Positions 1 through 11,531 of a stretch of 64,000 nucleotides of DNA are shown here, one piece after another. Under the pieces are notes generated by a model. It saw nothing but the letters and a program-made list of their open reading frames with translations, did not search any database and was not told the origin of the DNA. This stretch comes from Rhyzopertha dominica. Lineage: Eukaryota > Arthropoda > Insecta > Coleoptera > Bostrichidae. The translations under genes and the position numbers were made by a program. The number at the start of each line of letters is the position of its first letter. The first letter of the stretch is position 1. The stretch lies in the NCBI GenBank assembly GCA_025024175.1, contig QCXZ01000064.1, positions 248,001 to 312,000 on the forward strand, written 5' to 3'.

Positions 1-18
1 TTAAATTAAAATCTGTAG

Positions 19-3000
19 ATACAACGTAACAGTCCTGGCATATGGCCAAACGGGCTCGGGAAAAACTTACACAATGGGCACCACGTACAGCGAAGATGGA
101 GATCAGAATGGCGTGATACCCCGGGCTATGAATCAAATATTCAACATATGCCGGGATAACTTCCTCTACGATTTCACTATAAGCGTCTCTTTTACGGAAC
201 TGTACCAAGAGGTCCTGTATGATCTGTTGGCCGAGAAACCTAGGGAGCAAACGGCACTCGACATTCGAGAGGATGCTAAAGGTGCCACTGTCCTTCCCGG
301 AGTGCAAGAGGTCGTCGTAAACAGTCCGCAGGAGGCTCTTAAATGTTTAATGAGAGGTTCGTTGCGCCGTGCCACCAGCGCGACGAACATGAACCTGCAG
401 AGCTCTCGCAGCCATGCCATATTCACCATCAACATAGCTATGGAAAACAAAAAAGAGACGTAAGTATGGTCTAGTAGAACGGTGCATTGTAACATTATTA
501 TTTTAGTACCGGTTCATATGTACATGTCAATTTACAGCTTATTTCATACAACTTTGATATCACTCCATCATCTTGTGTGCGGTCCTTGTATTTTTGCAAC
601 AGTTCTGCCTCAAAAGTATTATTAGTAGTAAACCAACTTTAGTATTAAAATGAATTATTCTTTAAGACATACCGGTCTATTTTGAAGTTTCTTTGTGTTA
701 GGAATCAAAATAAAACAGCCAAATTCCACATAGTCGATTTGGCGGGCTCGGAACGGCCAAAAAAAACAGGTGCTGTAGGACAGACGTTCAGAGAAGGCAT
801 CAACATCAATAAAGGCCTGCTAATTCTCGGAAACGTGATATGTGCACTTGCCGACGACAAGGGAGCACATGTCCCTTATAGGGATAGTAATTTGACGCGG
901 CTTCTCAAAGGTAAGACTGCTCAGTATGATTTTTAATTAAATTAATTAATTAAATGCTAGAAACTCTAAGAAAAAAAAACTCTCAAGTTTAACAAGAATA
1001 ATTAATTCTTCTAAAGAAAATATTCTTAAAGTGAACTTCCACTTTATTTTTACAATTGTAAAGCGCTTTCGGCTACATGTTAGCCATCGTCAGTACAAAA
1101 ATTAAAAGGAAACTAACACACTTCTATAAAATTCAGCTATGAAACAGAAATTAATAATCAAATTTCCTTTTTAGATTTATTAATTTCACGTAACGAATTT
1201 TCTTTTTACCTTTCTTTAGAAATTTTTAGAAAATCTACTTGTACAGACGTTATTTCTTATTTTTCTTTACACCCTTATGCACACAAAATGGCTGTTTTTC
1301 ATTCACTTTTTAATCGACTTTTTAAATTACCTCTGTTATTAAATGCTTTCGAAAAAGAATTGGGTGTAATACTACAAATTGCTTTCAATAACAATTTTCC
1401 TAATTATTTAATAGAAAAACTTTATTTTAAGTATTTGACAAAATTTAAATTTTCTTTCTGTACCACTTATTTGGATGAAAAAGTTAAGGTTTGGTTTCCT
1501 CTTAAGTTTGCTGGTCAAGTCTCAGTTAGCCTATCTAAATTATTTTCTTTTAATGGAATAAATATTGCTTTTTCTACCGTAGGCAGTGTGTTTTCCCGTT
1601 TTGTCCGTAGTAAAGATCAAATTTCAGTTTTAAATAATTCAGGCGTTTGAAGTTTTTCATGTAATGATTGCAATTCAGTTTATATTGGACAAACCGGAAG
1701 ATCCTTTTTAACTACAGGTAAAGAACATTTGAAACAATTTGAAAAGTATAAAAATACAGATTCAAATTCACAAATTCTTCGTTAGCGAACCATTTATTAG
1801 TAAATAAACACACTGCCACGCTAGACAATCTAAATTCATTACATTTGTGTAGTAAATCATCTAAATTAAATTATTTGGAAATTTTAGAGCTTTATAAAAT
1901 TATTAACAAACAAAATTTTACTATTCTAAATGATTTTTGTAATTTCAATTGTCCTATTCTAAATTCTTTGTTTGATCTAAATTAATGTTTCGTTTGAGTT
2001 ACTGGCATGTGGGTTGCATTTCAGTTTGTAGTCAAGTTTGCTTGTTTCTGATTTTTGACTTTGTCAAACTGTTAGTTTCCTTTTAATTTTTGTACTGACG
2101 ATGGCTAACATGTAGCCGAAAGCGCTTTACAATTGGAAAAATAAAGTGGAAGTTCACTTTAAAAATATTTTCTTTAGAAGAATTAATTAATAACTCCACT
2201 TAGAGAAGATGGATCAGTTTCCAATTTTTAAGATTAATTAAAGTACAATCAATAACAGAAAGTCCTTCCTTTTTTTATTCTGTAATTTTATAACATGAAT
2301 TTATGATTTCTGGTAAATGTACCTGAACATTAATTATCAATGTGCAGTTGTGAACCAGCTCTGAAGGGACCTATTAATCATCACATTGTAATCCTCTCGA
2401 GAATATTGTAAAGGAAATCACATATATTTTTTTTAGACTCACTGGGTGGCAACAGTATTACCCTTATGGTTGCTTGTGTCAGCCCTGCCGATTATAACGT
2501 GGAGGAAACCCTGTCCACGCTGCGCTACGCCGATAGGGCACGCAGGATCAAAAACAAGCCCGTTGTAAACCAGGATCCCAAAGTTGCCGAGATCAACAGG
2601 CTGAATAAACTTGTTCAGCAGCTGAGATTAGAACTCGTTGGACAGGGCAAGTCGATTTATTTATTTCCTTTGTGCCGATTAAATATAATACGATTTAACC
2701 TTTCCAGGAGGTCCCATAATTTGTCAGGCTGAGCTCGACAAGTTAAAATCTCAGAATGAACAGTTGAAATCCAGAAACGTCGATCTAACTGTCAAATTGT
2801 CCTGTGCTTTGACCTCGAACACGGCCTTGCTCGAGAAATTTCACATGATACAAGACTCCAACGAAAAACTCCAAGAAAAACTCCAGCAGCTGAAACAACA
2901 GTACAACACCACCTTAGATGAACTAAATGAGAATTTGGAGAACAACAATACGGTCGAAATAAAGGAGAAGGTTCGAGCATTGGCTTTAATACAAGAACAA

Positions 3001-6000
3001 CTGACAGAAATTGACAAAGAGCAGAGGAACAACGACAATGAGCTGAGGCAGCATGACATCTATATAGGCAGTGAGTATTTCAAATAAAAACTAAAAGTTA
3101 TGTCCTCTGTATTTACAATAATATGTTAGAGCACTTTTAACTACCTAANAGGCAAAGTAAATACCAAAATTAATAAAAAGAAACTTTCACTTTATGAAAA
3201 GCTAGAAGTAAGCAAACTTGAATTCAAACCAAACAAAATTAGAAAAACCTCTTTTTGCCTTGTATCGTTGAGATATATCATAACTCAAGTCACTAATAAT
3301 TCTTCAAAAATTTTTAAGTGTACTCGTTCAAAAAACAAAATTTATTTATGTAAAAGGGGACAGTGGATCCTGTAAGTCAGGAAACCAGACAACCGACAAC
3401 GAAATCCAGGAGAAGCAGGAACAGCACACTGCCCAGCAGGTCGCTATGAGCACCGAACTCCAAGAATTGATGAGAAATCTGGCGATGAAGGAGCATTTAG
3501 CTCAGCAGATGTTGGCCAACACGAATCACATGGTTGATGACAAACTGATTAGAGATCACGAGGCAAAAATCGTCGCCCTTGAAAAGGAAAAAGAGGAACT
3601 CATTAATGAACTCAAGAAAAGTGGGGGCAACAATGCCAATGGGAAAGTCGTGGAACATAGAAGGAAACAGGTATTTAAGATGAGTGTATACTTATCATTT
3701 CAACATTTCAAATTTCATTTAAATTTTTCAAACCGCATCTCTCTAAGTTGTTTTGTTTTGAAGATATTTCCAATTTAATACACATTCAATTCTGCTTCTG
3801 TCACATGAGTTTCTAACAAATGACCGGCTACCTTCTCTCAATATACCATTTGATTTGATAATGTATCCTTAGCAATTTCAACAAGCTATTGTTTATTATT
3901 ACATTTATTACTTGCTCTTTTAATAAATTTTACCACTGAACCCCACAATTCTCATAGATCCAAGACTTGGAGGGCCAAATCCAGACGTTGAGAAAGAAAG
4001 TGCAGGAGCAGGGGCGTCTCATCAAGTTGAAAGAAAAGGACGAGATCAAGATCAAAGAGCTCAACCGAGAGATCGTCCAAATGAAGCAGGCGAAAGTGCG
4101 ATTGATACGCGAGATGCGACAGGAGTCTGAGAGGTTCCGCGTTTGGAAGATCCAGAGGGATCGCGACGTCATCAAGCTACAGCAGCAGGACAGGAAGAGA
4201 CAGAATGAGATGATGAAGATGAAGGTGCTGCACGACAGACAGCACAACGTGCTCAAGAGGAAGATGGAGGAGGTCGCGGCCGTCAACAAAAGGCTGAAGG
4301 ACGCCTTGACCGTCAAGGTGGCCACCCAGGATGCCAGGAAAGCGGGGAAGATCGACAAATTGGATTCTTGGGTGAGTCTCTAGGAATTTGCGTCGGTCTT
4401 TCCCGGGGAGTGTTTGTGTTTGTTTTGGCAGCAATGAAATACACAGAGTTTTGGCTATTGAACGCTGAGGGTGGTTTGAATTATTCCGGTTTAATTTTGA
4501 GAGCCGTAATTTGATAGAATCTATTTCACCATCTACTAATTTCTTCTAGCTTCATCAAGAGATCGAATTAGTGTCGAGCATAATCGAAGCTCAAGCATCG
4601 CTAAGTTTCCTTATGGAAGACCGCGCTAACCTGAACGATCAACTGGCTCAATTAAAAGCCGTAGAAGAACCTACAAACGAGGACTTGATACGCCAGATAG
4701 AGAGCGACATTGAAACCCGATCTGCGCAGATTACCGACTTGAATCAGAAGATTCTGGATTTCGATGAAGGTTCGTTTTCTTTTAGAATGAATCAGCCAAA
4801 ATTTTAGATCCAGTTAGGTCTTTACCTTTGAACCAAATCTTATTACACCAGATTCTAAAAATTTAATTACCTGATTGCAGAAAACAAAGCAAAAGTACGT
4901 TGGGAGTCCATACAATCGATGTCTGATGCCAAATTTGCACTGAAAAAGCTTTTCGAATTCTTCTGTGATACCAAACACAAAGAAGCAAGTAAAAGCTCCA
5001 CCATCTTGGAACTGCAATGCGAAATATCCGAGCTGAAGAAGCAGCTCACCGAACGGAAATTGGCGGTTCAAGATATGGAACGTCGCTTCAAGGAAGATAT
5101 AGCTGAAATTAACCAGCAAGCTGAAGAGAAAATCACCGTACTTTTGCATCAGTTACGTGGCATTGAACTGAAGAGTGTTGATGAACAGCTGAAGCAGCGC
5201 TGCGAGATACAGCAGAACACTATAGACAAGCTTGAAGAAGAACTGGCAAAATCCAAAGAGAAGTGGAATGAGTTGAGTGTAAGTGGCTTAATTTTTCAAT
5301 TAGTCTATTACTCTTGCGGATTTACTTTCAATAACTACAAAGTATTTTTTTTACGAAACTAAACTGAAGTTTATTTACTTGCAGCTATGGTTACCTTTTG
5401 AGAGCTTGAAAAGTCATGACAAAACAAAATTGAATCATTTTTATACTAAACTAACATATATTCTCATCCCGTTATCTCTTTTTTTTAAGTTATTTTTACA
5501 CTGCTTAATTAAGACTGGTCCTTAAAAATAGTGTTTTGATAGAATATTTTTTTGTAGATGATTGTGGAAGTGCACAAACAGAACGTAATCAAAGATACTA
5601 ACATTAATATGGTAGGTATAATGATTGTTTTAATTATATAGATTTTTAAAATCAGTACATCTCTAGAAAGAAATATAGGTGTTTATAACTAGCAAAATTA
5701 GAAACCATTTTAGTTTAATTTCTGTAATACATTTTATTATTTTTTTATGATCTGTTACAGGTCTTAAGAATTATAAAAAAAAGATTTATATCTTTACTCA
5801 TTTTCTTTAAGAATGCAAAGGTTGTTGATATTTCTTAGTTCTTTGGTTAACTTTCGAGTGTTGGTTAAAAACACTTGGTGATGAATGGTTCAAAATGATT
5901 CAGTAAATTAGTGAAATGACCATAAAACATCACCTTTTAATCAAAATTTTATTTTATTATCTTTAGCGCCAAAATAAGCCTCTGCCATCTTTACAATCTC

Positions 6001-7291
6001 AGCAATTTCATGCAAAGTCAATTGATGACTGGCCAAAACTATTTTGTGGACTTTTTTTATGTTTTCTGCAATAACTGCTTAATTTGACAACCACAATGTT
6101 CAGCATCATTGGTGTTTGTATAGCTGCGTTTAAAATCAGCAATCCATTTAGACGTACCTAAATAACTATTGGTCATAAATGAAAAAAAAAGAGATGAATG
6201 TTTTAATTTGTAATTTGTAATATGAGATATTTGAAGAAACCTCTCAAAATGTGTAGGTCATCTATTTTATTGTTTAATAATTCCTGTTTCCAATCTCCTG
6301 GCACTTTCAAGTTTTTTTTTTAATTTATTTAACCATAGAAAACTTCTCTTACAGGAATCAAGCAGAGATGAAAATGTACTAAAAGAAATCCAAAACAAAT
6401 CGCCCATATTAAGGTCGCCATCACCTGTAGTTAATCATATAAATACTAGGAAAGTGCAACTTAAGGTGCCGGAATTGGACACAAGTTGTTTCATAGATGA
6501 TGATGACTTAGAAAAAGACCCAAGTTGGAGAAATACACCGTTGGCCAGAAAAGTGTACAGTGCCAGACAAATGCATATTTGTAAGTAGTGTTTTATTTTG
6601 CAATTTAATTTATTTGTTCACTCGAGAATTTTGAATTGAATTGAACTTTTGCATTGAAAAAGGGATTCATATCATATAAAAATATAATTTTTTTTTAATT
6701 TTTGGCTAATGCCATGTGTTAAATAAAGCCATTATCATTTTTACCAGCAAACCTGGAGAAACCGATGAAAAGGAGCGCAGACGGAGGCTGTATGTGCAAG
6801 ACCAACTGCAGCAGTCGCCTCTGTGGCTGCAGGAAAACATCAAAGCAGTGTGGGGAAGCTTGCAAATGTGCCGTGATGAATTGCCAAAACCGAGAAGTGC
6901 CTAACACGACTGTAAGTTAAAAAAATGAATAACAAATGAACTGTAATATTTCACATGATCCCTTGCAGTTGACTGTATCTTCCGATGACCCTGAAAGAGA
7001 GACTAGCAGGTAAGAGATTTGTATTTGTACCGTTCTGCTGTCACTTAAAACAGTACCCCATCTGTTAGATCACAGAGAAAACGTGCCGTGCTGCATACAA
7101 AAAGAACCCTTTGGACTAATGTTGATTTTTCACTGTGAAGTTGCATGGTAATAGATAATGTTTAAAGTAATTATATGAAGCATCAGAAAAAAAATAAACT
7201 AGATTTTTGGCAGATTTTATTAAAGAGAATGTGTATGTTTTGTTTCAGTATTGAACAGCAGGAGGTTCGCCTAAAACGAAGGAGAGTTTAA
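19..7291 (+). CDS. KIF4: Chromokinesin, kinesin-4 family (KIF4/Klp3A-like), 5' end missing
   Basis: Plus-end microtubule motor that acts on mitotic chromosomes and the central spindle. Visible exons: 19-459, 702-910, 2437-2646, 2708-3070, 3357-3670, 3958-4371, 4550-4769, 4881-5278, 5558-5611, 6355-6580, 6748-6911, 6969-7009, 7249-7291. All join in frame, giving 1031 residues from the P-loop to the stop. The motor shows GQTGSGKT (residues 9-16), SSRSH (128-132), DLAGSER (159-165) and a [14 protein letters not shown] neck. A long coiled coil follows. A cysteine-rich domain lies at 964-995 (CxCx3Cx4CxCx6Cx3CxCx4C), diagnostic of KIF4-type chromokinesins and reported to bind an iron-sulfur cluster in human KIF4A. 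The tail is basic (KRRRV). The intron at 2647 begins with GC. The first motor exons lie left of the window. AATAAA occurs at 7773. Confidence 0.95.
1056..1098 (-). ncRNA. Hammerhead ribozyme motif, inverted copy
   Basis: Same motif on the minus strand in the left arm of the Penelope-like element. Reading downward: stem I TTGTA 1098-1094, CTGACGA 1093-1087, stem II GGCTA 1085-1081 with TAGCC 1075-1071, GAAA 1070-1067, AGCGCT 1067-1062, cleavage after 1061, stem I TACAA 1060-1056. Every core base and paired base agrees with the plus-strand copy. It is antisense to the element's reading frame. Confidence 0.72.
2090..2132 (+). ncRNA. Hammerhead ribozyme motif, type I, minimal stem III
   Basis: All core parts are present in order. 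Stem I 5' strand TTGTA is 2090-2094. The conserved CUGANGA box (CTGACGA) is 2095-2101. Stem II is GGCTA/TAGCC, 2103-2107 with 2113-2117, with U2102 unpaired. GAAA is 2118-2121. A palindromic AGCGCT (2121-2126) forms a two-base-pair stem III or a dimer contact. The expected cleavage follows U2127, and stem I 3' strand TACAA is 2128-2132. Penelope-like elements are known to carry minimal type I hammerheads that may act as dimers. Self-cleavage is inferred. Confidence 0.75.
5970..6170 (-). pseudogene. Mariner transposase fragment, antisense in kinesin intron
   Basis: In the intron 5612-6354 the minus strand encodes broken stretches resembling the N-terminal helix-turn-helix of mariner transposases: [15 protein letters not shown], then [20 protein letters not shown] after a frame change. 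Only about 65 residues can be followed. There is no catalytic domain, and internal stops and a frameshift are present. Identification rests on resemblance to the DFKRGRxxxxDxxRxGRP and REIA motifs. Confidence 0.6.
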
Positions 7292-8534
7292 TATTTATTT
7301 TCTGCACATGACTGTATTATTTTATCACCCGACTGTAAATACGCATCTGTGATATATTATGTATTTAGCAACTTTAAGATGACCTTAAAGTTGCTAAACC
7401 GACTAATGATTAGAAAAAATGTTTATCTTCTGTATGTTGTTTTTTTTACTGAAAATAATGGGGTGATCAACAGTGCATTTAAACTTTTGGCACGAAAAGG
7501 AACAACCTGTTGAATGTCATTTGAGCATCACCATCGTTGAGTGGTCAAAAAAGCACCAGATTTAGACATTTGTAAAAAATTTAAAATTGTCTGAAGAATA
7601 TGGCATTCAATGTGTATCACTTACTTTATAATTAATTTTTTTTCAAAATGAAATAATTGCATGTCTTAATAACAAAACTGCCCACTGTTGTACAACTAAT
7701 AATATGTTTCAGTTATAAATTTGAAAAACTGTGTAGGTACTTTTCATCATCTAAGTTTATGTTTCAATTAATTAATAAACTAAATAATACTTAATTGATT
7801 CCATAATTATTATTCCATTTTGATCAAAAAAATCAGTGTCCAAGGACACGTAGACGTTCATAACTGTTATGGTTAGGACACCAAGGTTTTTAAAACTACG
7901 ACGGCAGACACTGGCAAGGTAAGTTAAAATGACATAATAAAAAACAACCAAAACTGAACAAAATTCTGTCCCCTCTTTGATTTTTCCATATCAGTGTGTC
8001 CATACATTTATGAAAATTTCTACATATCAAAAAAAAAAAAGTTTGCTGTACAGTATTTTAGGAAAGAACATTTTCTGCAAAGTTATTTATAAAGATCAAC
8101 CTAAAAATTGATATAATTTTGTCTGTTATTATAGTTATTATTATATTTAGATGTGGCTAATTGTATTTACTATAAAAAAACATGAAATTTGGCAGTCGGA
8201 TTAAACATTTTTAATATAAATAGTAATGTACTAGTTACACACAGTTATGTATTATCGTTGTCTGGTATTACAAAGCACAAGCACAAACATACATATAAAC
8301 AATGAGACAAACAACGTCCTTCTAGACATAGAGTGAAAAAACTTGTATGGTAATACATATATCATAATAGGTGGCGACCATTACGCAGTAAAGGGCTTCA
8401 TACATTTCAAATCGTTACAAATTTGATTTAAAAAAAAACTATCCTGTGACTAGTAGCTGTATTATGGAAAATTCTCTCCTACCGGCAACATTGCAACCTA
8501 CATTTGAACTACGTGCAATACGTTCGAACTACGA
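7292..8534. other. Intergenic, kinesin 3' UTR to PCLAF promoter
   Basis: No coding frame seen. Holds the kinesin 3' UTR, with a perfect 13-bp hairpin at 7366-7396 (loop 7379-7383) and AATAAA at 7773. The rest is AT-rich single-copy-looking sequence. Confidence 0.6.
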
Positions 8535-8550
8535 TTTTTGGCGCGAAAAG
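8535..8550 (+). promoter_or_regulatory. Consensus E2F/DP site upstream of PCLAF
   Basis: The sequence TTTTTGGCGCGAAAAG contains TTTGGCGCGAAA, a full match to the palindromic E2F consensus TTTSGCGCSAAA. It lies about 133 bp before the PCLAF start codon. E2F control of a replication-linked gene is expected from family knowledge; binding here is inferred. Confidence 0.7.
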
Positions 8551-8682
8551 GAGCTATCAATCCAATGCTCTAGGCTACAGCAAAATTTTCGTATTTACTC
8601 AAGTAATTAGCAGGTTTAACTCAAATTTTACAAAAAAAATAAGGTAAGAAATAATTAAATTTTAGTCATTGGATGGGCCAAA

Positions 8683-9293
8683 ATGGTGAGGACAGCTGCT
8701 GATCCTCAAGTTCGAGGTGAGATAAATAAATTTTTAAGGTTACGTCCTACAAACTTTCTTTTCAGTATCCGGAGGCAAATCTAGCAAGAAAGCTGCAACA
8801 GCTGGCTCCTCACGAGGTTCCACATCATCCTCATCTACGGAAAGGGGTAAATATTGCACTTATTCACAGGCAGGTGTGCTAAAATCTAATTTTAGTTAGT
8901 CACGGCGGTGGAAACCCAGTATGTCCACGTGAAACACCTTCATGGCAAAAGCCAATAACAAACTTCTTCTACAAGGCACCTAAAGAATTTCCCACCAAAA
9001 GTGACGGTGATGATGATACCCCCAAAGCTTCCAGTTCGAAATGTATGACGGAAGACAAGGAGAATATATCGTGCAACGTAGATGAACCGTCCTCTGTTCA
9101 CGATTCAGATTCCGAAGGCAATCCTCTTGAACCCGAAGTAGTGTTGACAGAGAACGGAAGCAACAGAAATGGCTCAAAAAGCGAAAGTGAGAATAAGGAA
9201 GACGAGCAAGTGGATAATCCATCAAAGAAGGTTAAATATGAAGAGCTCTGCAAAAATATAGAAAAACTGGAAAAAGGAAAGATGTTCATTTAA
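8683..9293 (+). CDS. PCLAF: PCNA-associated factor (PCLAF/PAF15-like)
   Basis: Small disordered nuclear protein that threads through PCNA at replication forks. Exons 8683-8716, 8766-8846 and 8896-9293 join in frame to 170 residues (human protein 111). The start MVRTAAD matches the family's MVRTKAD opening and fixes the ATG. The central block GGNPVCPRETPSWQKPITNFF carries a canonical PIP box QxxIxxFF at residues 56-63. A KEN degron at 93-95 (DKENIS) matches the KEN of vertebrate PAF15, which is degraded by APC/C. A Ser/Lys-rich linker follows residue 12 and an acidic tail ends in a basic patch. AATAAA lies at 9388, about 95 bp after the stop. The E2F site upstream suggests S-phase expression. 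The tail is longer than in vertebrates and shows no recognisable domain. Confidence 0.9.
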
Positions 9294-11531
9294 TGTTGTG
9301 ATTCGTACGGATTGTTTTTGTATTTAAGTTTGTAAGGATATTTATTTTGTTTCACAACAGTTTTTGTACCTTCACTTACTATGTAATAATAAACCAGTTA
9401 GCGTACAGTTTTGTAATGACATATTATAAAAGGGTGTCATAAAACAAGTGCTTTTAAAATAAGCAACATAATTTACACAGTAATGGAACAGCCACATATT
9501 GGTTCTGGCTCAGCAACGAATTAAAATTGTTTAAAAATAAATTTCATTCAGTATGTAAAACATTAAAAATGCAAAACAAATTAAAACACAAGTGTATTAT
9601 ATATTATTATTTATACAAATGCTTAGATTGCATTAGTTTGCATTGCAAAAGCTTATATTAAATACTTGCAGTTATGTCCTAACACAAACATAGACATTAT
9701 ATATGATTCACTGTTAGTAAGATAACAAAGAAAAAAATAATGCACATATTAAAGTAATACTTACATTTTTACCAGTGAAAATCAATTTATTCCTTTATAT
9801 GATTTTCTTAAACCACATAAGTTTTTAAACTTAAAAAAAAAACTACTCATCAGTCATCAATATATGTAATTTTGTAAACTAGATAAAAACCTATTCAACC
9901 TTTAACTTAAAAGGAAAACTAATTAATTAGTAATTAAGTCCAAATTAATTCCTTAATTACTAATTAAGTCCAAATTAATTGCTCAATTTCAAAAGAATTA
10001 GTAAATGATTCTTTAAGACAAATTTTTGTTTCATTGGTTCTGTCAGAGCAGATGTAACAACCTCAGAATCAGATTGAACGTCTTTCACTTGCTTTTTCAT
10101 TTTGAAAATTGTTTTTTTTTACCCTAGGTATTCATGAGACTTAATTTTGGTGTTTGTACTAGTATGTGGGTATTTATTTTATTGTTTTTAGTAAGATTGT
10201 TATTATTATTTCAACACAGGTCAAGAAATATAAGTATCTTTATACAAATTGATCAAAAGCAAACTATTACTGTGGGGAGGATAAAAAAATAAAAACACCC
10301 TTGTACAAATAACAATCATTTACTGTACCCTATATTAATCAACAAGCAAATGTTCACAGTTCACAAGAAAATGATTGTTCGGTTTCCTCGTGAATCCCCT
10401 GTAAACATGGCAACAAGGCAGGCTCTCTTTTCAAACAACAAGTTGCAGTCTTGTTAAGTACGACTACGTTTTCTTTGTACCACAATTAGTCGTTAAGATG
10501 CTAATACAGACAAGTTACATGGCTAAGTACGTTGAAAGCGATGGCAGCATACAACCGGCTTATATCCTACGAATGTTGCTTAAAAAAAGTCGTAACAAAG
10601 CGTTTTAGTGTTAACAGTTTGCTTATTCTATGCTATGGCTAGAGACGTTAATATTATTAATGTGTAAAAAAATATTTAAAAAAAATATAGAATGGACTCG
10701 AATTATGCAAAAATAACATCAAATACGCTAGATCTAGATGGTAATGGACAAAGCTGTAGTGGGATGGCTTTATTTTCTCAAGTTTTTATTGCTTAGACCT
10801 ACTAAATTCTCTCTTGTAATATGAAAATGAGTCATAGAATATTCACTATCTATTACACCATTACAAGTATGCTGTCTTTGTTATAACAGATTCTTAAATG
10901 GTGAGAAGGTTCATTTATGGAATGCAGTTGGAGTGAAAATATTTACTTTGTTGTATGATATCGTAAAAAAGTGATGGCAAAATTCTACAAAATGGGATTT
11001 TAGGCTTCAAATGCTTTTGGATAATTACAAAAAAAATTAAGGAATCCGTTTCAAAATTTGTAGCAAACAATGATAAAAAAAGTATACATAAAAATTCTGG
11101 AAAAATATGCCATTTACCTGAGATAATAAAAGATTAGTCATCATAATCATTGCAAAAATACAAGTTTTAAAAGTTTAAGCGAAATAAAAAGAATCGGAAA
11201 TTAAGTATATGCAAACTTAGGTTTTATATAATCTACTTTGAGATATTTATTACATAATTCTACCAAAATAAATGGAATGTTTAATATATAGGACATTTGC
11301 CACTATTGAAAATAACACAATAACATTTAGAAAACAATTTCACATCAAGAAAAATAATAAGAGACTGCCAAAAATATCAGGATTTTCTGACAACGGGTCT
11401 TTTTAAGGAAAACTATGCACTTTTTACCACCAATACCATCACTAATTTACAAAATAAAAAAACCTTGGGTCGTAAGCACAGATCGAACAACAGATACAAC
11501 AACTTCAACGTTCACCCTCCCCCTAAAGTTA
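9294..11531. other. Intergenic, convergent gap between PCLAF and ANO8
   Basis: About 2.2 kb of AT-rich DNA between two 3' ends. Contains the PCLAF poly(A) region, a short tandem duplication (20-bp unit at 9931-9950 and 9961-9980) and probably the ANO8 3' UTR. No coding frame or RNA gene seen. Confidence 0.5.

Larger units (their letters stand above)
996..2190 (+). mobile_element. Penelope-like retroelement relic with inverted terminal repeats
   Basis: Lies in the kinesin intron 911-2436, sense to the host gene. Two arms of about 120 bp, 996-1117 and 2071-2190, are near-perfect inverted copies, as Penelope pseudo-LTRs can be. Between them a decayed frame begins near 1138 with the end of a Penelope reverse transcriptase (SFLDLLISR), runs through a linker and reaches a GIY-YIG-type endonuclease segment at 1636-1750 ([18 protein letters not shown]). 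The Tyr of the GVY motif is replaced by TGA at 1648-1650, and further stops follow. The frame ends near 1984. Most of the reverse transcriptase is absent, so this is an incomplete, dead copy. Confidence 0.85.

Noticed and set aside
3930..4358. 142-codon minus-strand frame within the kinesin coiled coil
   Set aside because: Antisense shadow of the plus-strand exon 3958-4371, where Lys/Glu-rich coiled coil reads as Phe/Ser-rich on the other strand.
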